From: Streptomyces populi
Lineage (GTDB): Bacteria > Actinomycetota > Actinomycetes > Streptomycetales > Streptomycetaceae
NCBI RefSeq assembly: GCF_002911015.1
Contig: NZ_KZ626891.1
Coordinates: 1-59,032 of the forward strand
Reading direction: 5' to 3'
DNA: 59,032 nt
The notes under the pieces are model-generated. The model worked only from the letters and a program-made list of their open reading frames with translations. It ran no database searches and had not been told where the DNA came from. How positions within the stretch are numbered: position 1 is the first letter of the stretch; the number at the start of each line of letters is the position of its first letter. Positions 40,772-48,713 of this stretch are shown here, piece after piece. The translations under genes were made by a program, and so were the position numbers.

Positions 40772-41170
40772 ATGGAGACGGAGTTGGCGGTGTTGGCCGC
40801 GTCAGGGGCCACGACGATCGTGCAGCTGATGGCTCAGGACGCCTGGACGACGGCCAAGGAGCGGGTGCTGGCCCTTTTCGGCGGAAGAGGGGCGAACGGC
40901 GTGGAGTCGGTCGAGGCCGAACTCGACGAGACGCACGCTGTCGCTGTCGCTGACGGCGATGACGTGGGTCTCGCCCCGTTCGTCTCGCAGTGGCAAGCAC
41001 GACTGCTCGTGCTGCTGCAACAGGATCCCGGGACGGCTGAACAGGTGCGTGCTCTGGTGGCCGAGTCGGCTGATCGAACAGGCTCGGTGCACAACGTCAT
41101 CAGCGGTGGTGAGTTCAGGGGACCGGTCATCCAGACCCGCACCATCAACGGTGACCTGAACTTCGGCTGA
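40772..41170 (+). CDS. Small protein ending in a glycine-rich strand motif (GEFRGPVIQTRTINGDLNFG)
   Basis: 132 residues from ATG 40772, preceded by AGGAGG at 40763 (tight spacing; ATG 40724 is an in-frame alternative). The N-terminus is an amphipathic helix (LAASGATTIVQLMAQDAW), the middle is acidic and helical, and the last 20 residues form a Gly-spaced beta motif. Short motifs of this kind occur in many actinobacterial signalling proteins with NB-ARC, TPR or peptidase domains. A similar one (GHLVQVGTLQGDI) is in the NB-ARC protein at 43117-45336. It may act as an adaptor segment. Function unknown. Confidence 0.65.
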   Translation: METELAVLAASGATTIVQLMAQDAWTTAKERVLALFGGRGANGVESVEAELDETHAVAVADGDDVGLAPFVSQWQARLLVLLQQDPGTAEQVRALVAESADRTGSVHNVISGGEFRGPVIQTRTINGDLNFG

Positions 41171-41233
41171 CGGCAGTGTGGTTGCAGGGGAGCGACCACG
41201 GCACAGCAGCCGACCCGGTACATCCACGCCGCA

Positions 41234-41267
41234 ACCACGGGCTGCCGGCGATCCGGCAGCCCGTGGT
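41234..41267. terminator. Bidirectional terminator between convergent genes
   Basis: Perfect 15-bp stem (41234-41248 with 41253-41267) and a 4-base loop. It separates the rightward small gene from the leftward ThiC-like operon. Confidence 0.8.
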
Positions 41268-41332
41268 CCTACAACTCCGTTCTGGGGCAGAAGAGTTGCT
41301 GCCCCGGTTGCCGTGAATCCGAAGGAGTGCGT

Positions 41333-42553
41333 TCAGCCTTCGAGGATCCGCATCTCGCCTTGTTTCCGTACGGCGGCGCCTGTTCGGACGATCGGGCATG
41401 AGCTGCCGCACATGGAGCAGACCTGACCGACGTGGTAGCCGGCCGCTGTGACGATGCGCTCGGAGTCGTCCGGGTGCAGGGAGAGTTCCACCATCCGTGG
41501 CCAGTCGTTGGCGTTGCGGGCCCGCGACATGGCTGCGTCGCGTGTCAGGTCACCACTGAACGCGATCCATCCCGCGTGCAGCGCCACTTGGAAGGACCTG
41601 ATCGACCGCAACAGTTCCTCGTGCGTCGGCAGATGGGAATGTTCCCCGGCGGTGAGGCAGGCGATGAAGGACGTGCCGTGCATGGCGGCGACGGCGGCGC
41701 CGATTGCTCCTGAGACGTCATCGTGTCCCATGGCCACATCGGTGACACATGGCCCCAGAGCGCCGAAGGGGGCTCCGTCGAGCACGGTTCGTGCCAGCGT
41801 GCAGTACTCCGCTATGAGGTGGAGCGGTACGTGCCCCATGAGCTCGACGACGACGTCGACTCCACGCTGATGGGCGCGTCGCGCCAACTCCCCCTGCCGG
41901 TGTATCTCGTGGATGTGACTCGCGCTGAGGGCGTCCACGACGCTTCCGGGCCGCGCGGTCGTTGCAAGGCTGATGGCAACGCCTGCTTCCGCGCAGATGT
42001 CCAGGATCTCGTCGAAGACTTCCTCGTAGCAGTTGGGCCGTCCGGTGTGGGTGGAGATCTCGTTCACCATGGCACCGCCACGGCTGGTGACGGGGATGAT
42101 CCGGCTGGTGACCTCCTCGTCCCGCACGCCCGCGTTCGTGCCGGTGGCGTGGATCGTGATGCAGTCGACACCGTCCCTGACATGTTCCTCCACCACGCGC
42201 AGCGTTGCGTCGCGGGCGGTCTCACCTGCCTTGAACGCCCGGTGGATGTCATAGGTGGGAACCGTCCGGACGGCCACAGGAAGGGACTTCAAGATCTGGC
42301 GGCGCAGTGTGGCGTCGCCGGATGTCGAGACATCCGTGACGATCCGTACCCCGAGCCGCGCCGCCTCTTCGGCTTTCGCGAACTCGGTGTCCACGGACGT
42401 CTCACCCGGTGTGATCCCGATGATCACATCCAGCAATGGAGGGAAGGCGGCGCCCATGGGCGCCCCTTCGATGTCGTGCCCTGTGCTGCGGATGACGAAG
42501 GAACGTGCCGACTGCGGATCGCCGCTAGACGCTGCGGGCTGCTGTGGGTTCAT
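41333..42553 (-). CDS. Divergent ThiC-family radical SAM enzyme
   Basis: 406 residues from ATG 42553 (AAGGA upstream; GTG 42565 is an alternative). True ThiC, which turns AIR into the thiamine pyrimidine, is about 600 residues; the HBI synthase paralogue BzaF is shorter, like this one. Family landmarks are clear: VSTSGDATLRRQIL, VRTVPTYD, GVDCITIHA, SRGGAMV, ARPGSVVDA, GHVPL, GPCVTDVAMGHDD, and a C-terminal cysteine motif. That motif reads CSMCGSSC (CX2CX3C) rather than CX2CX4C, and ThiC's GDGLRPG, GPGHVPM and TPAEH read ATTARPG, LMGHVPL and TAGEH. The metal-binding histidines seem kept. It probably uses SAM chemistry on AIR or a related nucleotide, giving an unknown product. Confidence 0.82.
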   Translation of the reverse strand: MNPQQPAASSGDPQSARSFVIRSTGHDIEGAPMGAAFPPLLDVIIGITPGETSVDTEFAKAEEAARLGVRIVTDVSTSGDATLRRQILKSLPVAVRTVPTYDIHRAFKAGETARDATLRVVEEHVRDGVDCITIHATGTNAGVRDEEVTSRIIPVTSRGGAMVNEISTHTGRPNCYEEVFDEILDICAEAGVAISLATTARPGSVVDALSASHIHEIHRQGELARRAHQRGVDVVVELMGHVPLHLIAEYCTLARTVLDGAPFGALGPCVTDVAMGHDDVSGAIGAAVAAMHGTSFIACLTAGEHSHLPTHEELLRSIRSFQVALHAGWIAFSGDLTRDAAMSRARNANDWPRMVELSLHPDDSERIVTAAGYHVGQVCSMCGSSCPIVRTGAAVRKQGEMRILEG

Positions 42554-42575
42554 GTCGTCCTTCACATGAGGCCGG

Positions 42576-43130
42576 TCATCGATCGATGGATTTGAGTTTC
42601 TGTGCCAGTCCGGGGATCAGATCGTCGAAGCTCTTCTTCCACGCGAAACCTCCGATTTCGGATACCTGGAGGTGGAGTTCGGGGCGGTCCACCAGGAATC
42701 CGAAGCAGAAGTCCGCGTGCCAGTGGGCCGGCTCGTTCTTCTTGGGGTTCGCCGGAATCTGGTAGAGGCCGATGTCCAGCGGCTTCCGTTCGTTGAGTTC
42801 CGCGCCGATGGCGCTCCGCGGGATTCCGGTCTCCTCGACCAGTTCACGAACTGCCGCAGCATGCAACGAGGCGTCGGTGAGTTCGAGATGGCCTCCGGGC
42901 AACAGCCACTTGTCCAGTGGCCGGTTGAGGATGAACAGCACGTCTCCGGACGCGTTCAGAACGGCTGCCCCGCACGTCACGTGTCCGCCTCCCTGGAACT
43001 CGTGCCGCCCGCACAGCGGGACGTCCTCTTGCAGCGCGGCGGCCAAAGGCGCCAGACCCGCTGTCTCGTCAGGCCAGTGCGCGAGGTATTCACGTACCGT
43101 TGATTGGATCTGGCTGTTACGAACGGCCAC
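42576..43130 (-). CDS. Nudix hydrolase
   Basis: 184 residues from GTG 43130, with AAAGGA upstream. The Nudix box reads GHLELTDASLHAAAVREL followed by VEETGI, matching GX5EX7REUXEEXGU except that the first Glu is Asp. The fold continues with GLYQIP and a C-terminal strand-helix. Nudix enzymes cleave nucleoside diphosphate-X bonds. The start overlaps the end of the NB-ARC gene by 14 bases, and the ThiC-like gene begins 22 bases after its stop, so it is the middle gene of a three-gene operon. It may act on the nucleotide made or used by the ThiC-like enzyme. Confidence 0.88.
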   Translation of the reverse strand: MAVRNSQIQSTVREYLAHWPDETAGLAPLAAALQEDVPLCGRHEFQGGGHVTCGAAVLNASGDVLFILNRPLDKWLLPGGHLELTDASLHAAAVRELVEETGIPRSAIGAELNERKPLDIGLYQIPANPKKNEPAHWHADFCFGFLVDRPELHLQVSEIGGFAWKKSFDDLIPGLAQKLKSIDR

Positions 43131-45336
43131 GACTGTTCCTTTGTGTGTGCTTCTCGATTTTTTGCTCAACGGTGCGAGCCTCGGCGCGGCCGGAGCTACG
43201 CAATATTCGCGCGGCGGCGTTCCAGGCGTCCGATGCCTGGTCGTCCTGACCCTGGCTGTATCGGATGTCACCGAGCAGCTCGTACGCCGACGCCTCGGAT
43301 ATCCGATTGCCCAATTGTGATTCCAGCGCTATCTGCTGCTGCGCGTACGAGGCTGCCTCCAGCAGCTGGCCCGTGGCTATACAGATACGGGTCAGGTTCT
43401 GCAGCACCAGCGTCTCGCCGTGCGGATTGGTCAGCGAGGCGAAGAGCGCCAGGGCTTCACGGCACTCCTGGAGAGCGGCCTCTGTGCTGCCGGCCCGGAA
43501 ATGGGCCCATCCCAGGTCGCTGAGGGCGCGGGCCTCCCGGGCTTTGTTTCCCTCTGCTCGCCACAGAGGCAACGCGGCCTCGGCGTGGTGAAGCGCCGCA
43601 GTCAGATCGCCCTGCCTGTCGAACATGAAGGACAGTGCGTGATGCGTGGTCGCCTGACCGACCCGGTCGTCGAGGCCGGTGCAGATGTCGAGCACTCTCT
43701 GGTGGCACTTGCGAGCCTCGGTGAACTCGCCGATTCTGGCCAGCGCGCGGCCCAGGCCCCGTAACGCCTTGGCCTCGGCCGTCGGGTCTCTGAGGTCTTG
43801 TGCCCCGTGCACCGCCAGCCGTTGCATGCGGACGCCCTCGTTCCATTGCGAGCGCCAGTAGAAGTAGGTGTTCGCTGCCCAGGCCAAGCGCCACGTATGG
43901 GCATGGCAGCCTTGTGCGGAAGAGGTCTCGGCGGCGTGCAGGATGTTGAGGTATTCGTCGTCGAACCAGGTGAGCGCCTCGTCGTACCGGTTCATGGCGG
44001 GTATGTGGACGTCCGCCGCGGGCGGGTCGAGGCTGATCATCCGCCGCGGCGGGTCGAGGAGATGGTCCGCCATCGCGCTCGTGTGCAGATAGTGGTCGAG
44101 TAACCGTCCGACGGCAGCGTCCGTGACGCCTGGGTCGTCGTGTTGAGCCTGTTCCGCGGCGTAGACCCGAACCAAGTCGTGGAATCGGTAGCGACGTGGC
44201 CGGTACTCTTCGATCAGATTGGCCCGCGTGAGTTCTCCGAGGGCGCTCAGGGCGGCGGGCATCCGGGTGCCGATCAGACTGGCGGCTGCGCCCAGGCTGA
44301 TGTCCGGACCGGCGAAGGCGCCGATCAGCCGGAACAGGAGAGCGCTTTGCTCCGACAGCCCCGCGGACGACCAGGAGAAGACCGCGCGTATGTCGTTCTC
44401 GATCTCACCCAGGTTGAAATAGTCCAATTTGGTGGACTCGTCGTTCAGTTCGTCAGCGATGTCCGCCAGCTCGAACCCGGGTCTCGAGGCCGCGCGTGCG
44501 GCCATGATCGACAACGCGAGCGGCAGCCGAGCGCAGTTGTCGACGAGGACACGCGTCGAGGCCTGATCGGACGTCACCCGGTCCGAGCCCAGATGGGCTT
44601 GCAGGAGCTGCTCGGACTCCGTGAGGGAAAGCGGCGCCAGCTTGATGACCGTTGCGCCGAAGTGGGCCACGAGACTCGGCAACTCGGTCCTGCTGGTGAC
44701 GACGACCATGCTGCTGGTGGCGGCCGGGAGCAACGGCCGGACCTGTTCGACCGAGCGGACGTTGTCGAGCAGGATGAGCGCACTCCGGTCAGCCAGCAGA
44801 CTGCGGTAGAGAGCTTCCTGAGCGGGATACGTAGGCGGAACCTCGCGCGGCGGCACGCCTAACGAGTTCAAGAGTTCATTGATTGCGCTCTGCGGCTCGA
44901 CCGCGGGGAGTTGCGGGTCGAATCCGCGCAGGTTCACATAGAAACTTCCGTCGGGGAATTCGGCCGCATTGCGATGAGCCCAATGGACCGCCAGGCTCGT
45001 CTTGCCGATGCCGGCCATCCCGTCGATAGCCACGATTGACGGGGTACCGCCAAGGCCCGCCTCTCGGCGAGCCCACACGTCCGACATCGCTGCTTGCTCA
45101 CTCGCCCGACCGGTGAAGCGTGGATTGGTCGGCGGCACCTGCCGCGGGACGACCTGCGCGCGCGGAGACTCACGTATGGCGATGTCGCCCTGAAGAGTGC
45201 CGACTTGGACCAGATGCCCAAACACTGCGCCGGCCGCCTCGTTACGCACGGGCTGCTCCGGGTGGGCGGCGTCATGCGACGGAGGCCCTGCTTCCACTGG
45301 ATCACCCCGCATCCCCCGGCTGGTCGGCACAGCCAT
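43117..45336 (-). CDS. NB-ARC / TPR regulator protein
   Basis: 739 residues from ATG 45336; an earlier in-frame start at 45447 would cover the promoter at 45389-45416 and is disfavoured. The order is a short N-terminal region with GHLVQVGTLQGDI, then an NB-ARC ATPase with Walker A GMAGIGKTS, Walker B ALILLDNV, VVVTSRT and the GLPL-like RLPLAL. A winged-helix region follows, then about eight TPR-like helical repeats to the C-terminus (ALRGLGRALARIGEF, EARALSDLGWAHFRAGS). It has no SARP DNA-binding domain, so it is a STAND-type switch rather than an AfsR-like activator. It leads the operon with the Nudix and ThiC-like genes. Confidence 0.85.
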   Translation of the reverse strand: MAVPTSRGMRGDPVEAGPPSHDAAHPEQPVRNEAAGAVFGHLVQVGTLQGDIAIRESPRAQVVPRQVPPTNPRFTGRASEQAAMSDVWARREAGLGGTPSIVAIDGMAGIGKTSLAVHWAHRNAAEFPDGSFYVNLRGFDPQLPAVEPQSAINELLNSLGVPPREVPPTYPAQEALYRSLLADRSALILLDNVRSVEQVRPLLPAATSSMVVVTSRTELPSLVAHFGATVIKLAPLSLTESEQLLQAHLGSDRVTSDQASTRVLVDNCARLPLALSIMAARAASRPGFELADIADELNDESTKLDYFNLGEIENDIRAVFSWSSAGLSEQSALLFRLIGAFAGPDISLGAAASLIGTRMPAALSALGELTRANLIEEYRPRRYRFHDLVRVYAAEQAQHDDPGVTDAAVGRLLDHYLHTSAMADHLLDPPRRMISLDPPAADVHIPAMNRYDEALTWFDDEYLNILHAAETSSAQGCHAHTWRLAWAANTYFYWRSQWNEGVRMQRLAVHGAQDLRDPTAEAKALRGLGRALARIGEFTEARKCHQRVLDICTGLDDRVGQATTHHALSFMFDRQGDLTAALHHAEAALPLWRAEGNKAREARALSDLGWAHFRAGSTEAALQECREALALFASLTNPHGETLVLQNLTRICIATGQLLEAASYAQQQIALESQLGNRISEASAYELLGDIRYSQGQDDQASDAWNAAARILRSSGRAEARTVEQKIEKHTQRNSRGRS

Positions 45337-45388
45337 CCGTTGGCCCACAGGCGCTGCGCGCAGCACCTTCCCTGACCCACTGCCAGGT

Positions 45389-45416
45389 ATGGTACGCGGT
45401 CCCAAGTCGAATACAA
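45389..45416 (-). promoter_or_regulatory. Candidate promoter of the NB-ARC operon
   Basis: On the minus strand, TTGTAT (45411-45416) and TACCAT (45389-45394) are 16 bases apart, a plausible sigma-70-type pair. It lies 53 bases before ATG 45336 and 60 bases upstream of the divergent kinase-like gene. Confidence 0.45.
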
Positions 45417-45475
45417 TGCCGTGTTCACTCGCAGGGATTACGTGCACGCCAAACGTTTTTGATCGCGAGGTGAAG

Positions 45476-46195
45476 ATGACTCAGAAGATCGTGATCAGTG
45501 GCCTCACGGCCGCGGGCAAGACGACGCACACGAAACTGTTGGCCGAAACACTCGGCTTCCGTGCGGTGCACTTCACCGATCTGCTTCTGGGAGAACTGCG
45601 GTTGGAAGCAGGCTCGGCTGATCAGGTCTGGTTCAGTCGACTGCGCGAGATCGAGTCGATGCGCGCGGGCGGGTTCGCCGATCGCCGGGCGGACGAATCC
45701 ATCGCTGCACTTCTGGAGACCGACGAGCCGATGGTGGTGGACGCCGTGCTCGCACCGTGGCTGCACCCGGGCCGACAGATCAATGTCTGGCTCGGTTCGG
45801 ATCGGGCCTCACGCGCCTGGAAGTGCAGCGTCTCACGACTGCCGGGTGTCATCTCCACCGACGACAGCCTGCGCCTGCTCGACGAGAAGGACGCATTCAC
45901 CCGCGCCTACCTCTGGCGGGAGCGGAAAGTCGACCTCTACACCGACCGCTCCTGCTTCGATCTTGTGCTGGACAACTCCCACCTCATCGGCGAACCGACC
46001 CTGGACGCGGCCCGCGAGGGCATCAGAGAGCTGCACCAGGTGTTGCTGGCCTACGTCGACTGGCGGCTGGGACGCCAGGGCGACGCCCTGCTGGAACTCG
46101 CCGACACCGCCGCCCCTGGGCTGGCCGCCGTCGTGCGTATGGACGTCGACCAGCTCACCCTCCCGCACACCGTCTTGGCTTCTCGCCGGATCTGA
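45476..46195 (+). CDS. P-loop nucleotide kinase-like protein (cytidylate kinase-like)
   Basis: 239 residues. GAGGTGA precedes the ATG. The first strand and P-loop read KIVISGLTAAGKTTHTKLLA, the pattern of NMP/cytidylate kinase-like proteins. A substrate-binding segment (FTDLLLGE) and a lid-like region with several Arg follow (LWRERKVDLYTDRSCFDLVLDN), the last being the usual Asp-containing strand of cytidylate kinase-like enzymes. The extra C-terminal 60 residues are helical. It probably phosphorylates a nucleotide or related alcohol. It is divergent from the NB-ARC/Nudix/ThiC-like operon and may act in the same pathway. Confidence 0.75.
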   Translation: MTQKIVISGLTAAGKTTHTKLLAETLGFRAVHFTDLLLGELRLEAGSADQVWFSRLREIESMRAGGFADRRADESIAALLETDEPMVVDAVLAPWLHPGRQINVWLGSDRASRAWKCSVSRLPGVISTDDSLRLLDEKDAFTRAYLWRERKVDLYTDRSCFDLVLDNSHLIGEPTLDAAREGIRELHQVLLAYVDWRLGRQGDALLELADTAAPGLAAVVRMDVDQLTLPHTVLASRRI

Positions 46196-46250
46196 CTTCG
46201 TGCCGTCGGCTGTTCATGCCGCCGAGACCTGCCTTGCCCAGGGCTTCCTT

Positions 46251-46685
46251 CTACCGCACCTTCTCGGAGGCGTGATGGATGAAGATGCGGAGCGATTCGC
46301 GGGCGGCCGCGGTTCTGGTGTCCAACTCACCTCTGCCATCTGCTCGGTGGATGTCGCTGGCGACCTGAAAGGTGGCTTCCGCGAGGTCGAGGAGTCCGTC
46401 GTCGTCGACGTAGAACGCAATGCCGTTGATGGCTTGCCGGGCCACGCCACGCAGCCTGTGTGCCTCGATCCGTGCTGCCCGGTGCTCGGGACCTTCCGGG
46501 TTCTCGTCCTGGCGGTACCACCAGTCCTGTTGTCCACGGATCGTCTCGGTGATGGCGCCGGTGTAGGTGAGAACCGCGGCCTTGCGCTCACTTCGGTCGG
46601 CGGACTGCCGTTGGAGGACGTAACCGAGCAGAGCACCCATGAGTGTGCCGCCAACGGCGACGAGGCTGATAAGTACTTGGTCCAC
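46251..46685 (-). CDS. Small membrane-anchored protein of unknown function
   Basis: 144 residues from GTG 46685. One N-terminal transmembrane helix (VLISLVAVGGTLMGALLGYV) is followed by a charged helical cytoplasmic domain (RQSADRSERKAAVLTYTGAI, later FYVDDDGLLDLAEATFQVAS). No cysteines, signal cleavage site or known domain. Similar single-helix proteins are common in Streptomyces. The start lacks a strong ribosome binding site. It ends convergently with the kinase-like gene, 55 bases away. Confidence 0.65.
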   Translation of the reverse strand: MDQVLISLVAVGGTLMGALLGYVLQRQSADRSERKAAVLTYTGAITETIRGQQDWWYRQDENPEGPEHRAARIEAHRLRGVARQAINGIAFYVDDDGLLDLAEATFQVASDIHRADGRGELDTRTAAARESLRIFIHHASEKVR

Positions 46686-46727
46686 CCGCCGATGGGAACA
46701 TGTCGTGTGTGCTCCACGCCATAGCCG

Positions 46728-47009
46728 GACGGGACGGACGGCACCGGCGAGGCGGCCGCGACCGCGCTCTCGCCCCGGCAGAGCGACCTGTGGCGGGGGC
46801 GGCGCACGAGTTCGCCTCCACGCCGGTGTTCCTGGCGACCGTGGACTTCCGCTGCGTGGTCCGGTGCACCGCACGGCGTCGGCCGCGGCGGTCCGGCGAC
46901 TGCCGCCGCGACACGACCTGCTGCGCACCGTGTTCGAAAACGGCCCGGAGCCGGCCGCACATCTCGGCGAGCCGGATGGCCTGCCGGAGGTTCCGAGAGA
47001 GGCCGGCTG
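46728..47009 (+). pseudogene. Remnant of an NRPS condensation domain
   Basis: Pieces of a condensation-domain N-terminus can be read with frameshifts: TALSPRQSDLW (like the C1 motif), then FASTPVFLATVDFR in another frame, then RRLPPRHDLLRTVFENGPEP, which matches the ALxxLVARHExLRTVF region of such domains. It stops at 47009 without the HHxxxDG motif. A strong terminator follows at once. It is the fossil of a second peptide synthetase gene or of a transposed fragment. Confidence 0.65.
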
Positions 47010-47049
47010 AAGGCGCCTGACGGGTAAAACCCAGGTCAGGCGCCTTTTT
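47010..47049 (+). terminator. Intrinsic terminator with T-run
   Basis: A 12-bp stem (47010-47021 with 47035-47046) is topped by a GGG-TAAAA-CCC loop stem and followed by Ts. The T-run is on the plus strand, so it belongs to the decayed rightward gene. It also lies just after the aldehyde dehydrogenase stop on the other strand. Confidence 0.8.
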
Positions 47050-47055
47050 GGGTGT

Positions 47056-48579
47056 CTAGAAGAAGCCCAGTTTCTTCGGCGAGTACGACACGAGGAGGTT
47101 CTTCGTCTGCTGGTAGTGCTCCAGCATCATCTTGTGGGTCTCGCGGCCGATGCCGGACTGCTTGTAGCCGCCGAATGCCGCATGTGCCGGATATGCGTGG
47201 TAACAGTTCGTCCAGACCCGGCCGGCCTGGATGGCACGTCCGGCCCGGTAGGCCGTGTTGATGTCCCGCGTCCACACGCCGGCGCCGAGCCCGTACAGCG
47301 TGTCGTTCGCGATCTTGATGGCGTCGTCGAAGTCGTCGAAGGACGCCACCGACACGACCGGGCCGAAGATCTCCTCCTGGAAGATCCGCATCCGGTTGTC
47401 GCCCTCGAAGATCGTGGGCTGGACGTAGTAACCGCCCTTCAGCTCCCCGTCGTGCTCGATGCGTTCACCGCCGGTGAGTACCTTGGCGCCCTCCTGCCGG
47501 CCGATGTCCAGATAGGAGAGGATCTTCTCCAGCTGGTCGTTGGACGCCTGCGCGCCGATCATCGTGTCCGTGTCGAGCGGGTTGCCGGGCTTGATGAGCT
47601 CGGTGCGGGCGACCGCCGCCTCCATGAACTCGCGGTAGTGGCCGCGCTGGACGAGGGCGCGCGAGGGGCACGTGCACACCTCGCCCTGGTTGAGCGCGAA
47701 CATCGTGAAGCCCTCGAGCGCCTTGTCGCGGAAGTCGTCGTTCTGCGCCCACACGTCGTCGAAGAAGATGTTCGGGGACTTGCCGCCCAGCTCCAGCGTG
47801 ACCGGCTTGATGTTCTCCGAGGCGTACTGCATGATCAGCCGCCCAGTGGTGGTCTCACCCGTGAACGCGACCTTCGCCACCCGTGCGCTGGAGGCCAGGG
47901 GCTTGCCCGCCTCCACGCCGAAGCCGTTGACGATGTTCACCACACCCGGCGGGATCAGGTCCGCGATCAGGCTCATCCAGTAGTGGATGGACGCCGGCGT
48001 CTGCTCGGCCGGCTTGATGACGACCGCGTTGCCCGCCGCCAGCGCCGGAGCGAGCTTCCACACCGCCATCAGAATGGGGAAGTTCCACGGGATGATCTGC
48101 GCGACCACGCCCAGCGGCTCGTGGAAGTGGTACGCGACGGTGTCGTCGTCGACCTCGCTCAGCGAACCCTCCTGAGCACGGATCGACCCCGCGAAATAGC
48201 GGAAGTGGTCGATCGCCAGCGGGATGTCGGCCGCCAGCGTCTCGCGGACCGGCTTGCCGTTCTCCCAGGACTCCGCGACCGCCAGCTTCTCCAGGTTCGC
48301 CTCCATCCGATCGGCGATCTTGAGCAGGATGTCGGCGCGCGCGGTCACGGAGGTGCGCCCCCACGCGGGTGCCGCCGCGTGTGCCGCGTCCAGCGCGCGT
48401 TCCACGTCCTCGGCGGTGCCGCGCGCGACCTCGGTGAACGGCTGCCCGTTCACCGGGCTCGGGTTCTCGAAGTACTGCCCGCGAGCCGGCGCGACGTACT
48501 CCCCGCCGATGAAGTGGTCGTAACGCGCCTGGTAGGAGACGATCGCGCCTTCGCTGCCGGGCGCCGCGTATCGGGTCAT
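47056..48579 (-). CDS. Aldehyde dehydrogenase (AcoD/ExaC-like)
   Basis: 507 residues, typical length. NAD-dependent oxidation of an aldehyde, probably acetaldehyde or a similar short aldehyde, to the acid. Visible features are IIPWNFPILMAVWKLAPALA (NAD site), LELGGKSP with the general-base Glu, and NQGEVCTCPSR with the catalytic Cys, the form seen in AcoD/ExaC enzymes. GGGAGG precedes the ATG. The regulator gene lies just upstream on the same strand, as often seen for this type. Confidence 0.92.
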   Translation of the reverse strand: MTRYAAPGSEGAIVSYQARYDHFIGGEYVAPARGQYFENPSPVNGQPFTEVARGTAEDVERALDAAHAAAPAWGRTSVTARADILLKIADRMEANLEKLAVAESWENGKPVRETLAADIPLAIDHFRYFAGSIRAQEGSLSEVDDDTVAYHFHEPLGVVAQIIPWNFPILMAVWKLAPALAAGNAVVIKPAEQTPASIHYWMSLIADLIPPGVVNIVNGFGVEAGKPLASSARVAKVAFTGETTTGRLIMQYASENIKPVTLELGGKSPNIFFDDVWAQNDDFRDKALEGFTMFALNQGEVCTCPSRALVQRGHYREFMEAAVARTELIKPGNPLDTDTMIGAQASNDQLEKILSYLDIGRQEGAKVLTGGERIEHDGELKGGYYVQPTIFEGDNRMRIFQEEIFGPVVSVASFDDFDDAIKIANDTLYGLGAGVWTRDINTAYRAGRAIQAGRVWTNCYHAYPAHAAFGGYKQSGIGRETHKMMLEHYQQTKNLLVSYSPKKLGFF

Positions 48580-48713
48580 GCTGGTTGCCTCCCGGAGAAG
48601 CGCTGCCCGCCGTCGGGCAGCTCTCGCCGCGAGGCTAGGAACCCGGACGTTGCAACGACGTTGCGCGCCCGAAACCGCCGCCCCGTCCAGCGGGCGGGCC
48701 GCGCCTCACCGCG

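Noticed and set aside
41333..42553. Housekeeping thiC
   Set aside because: Too short, with a changed cysteine motif and altered substrate segments. It is also in an operon with an NB-ARC protein and a Nudix enzyme rather than thiamine genes.
43117..45336. AfsR/SARP-type activator
   Set aside because: The NB-ARC and TPR parts are present, but the region before the ATPase has no SARP winged-helix or BTAD domain.
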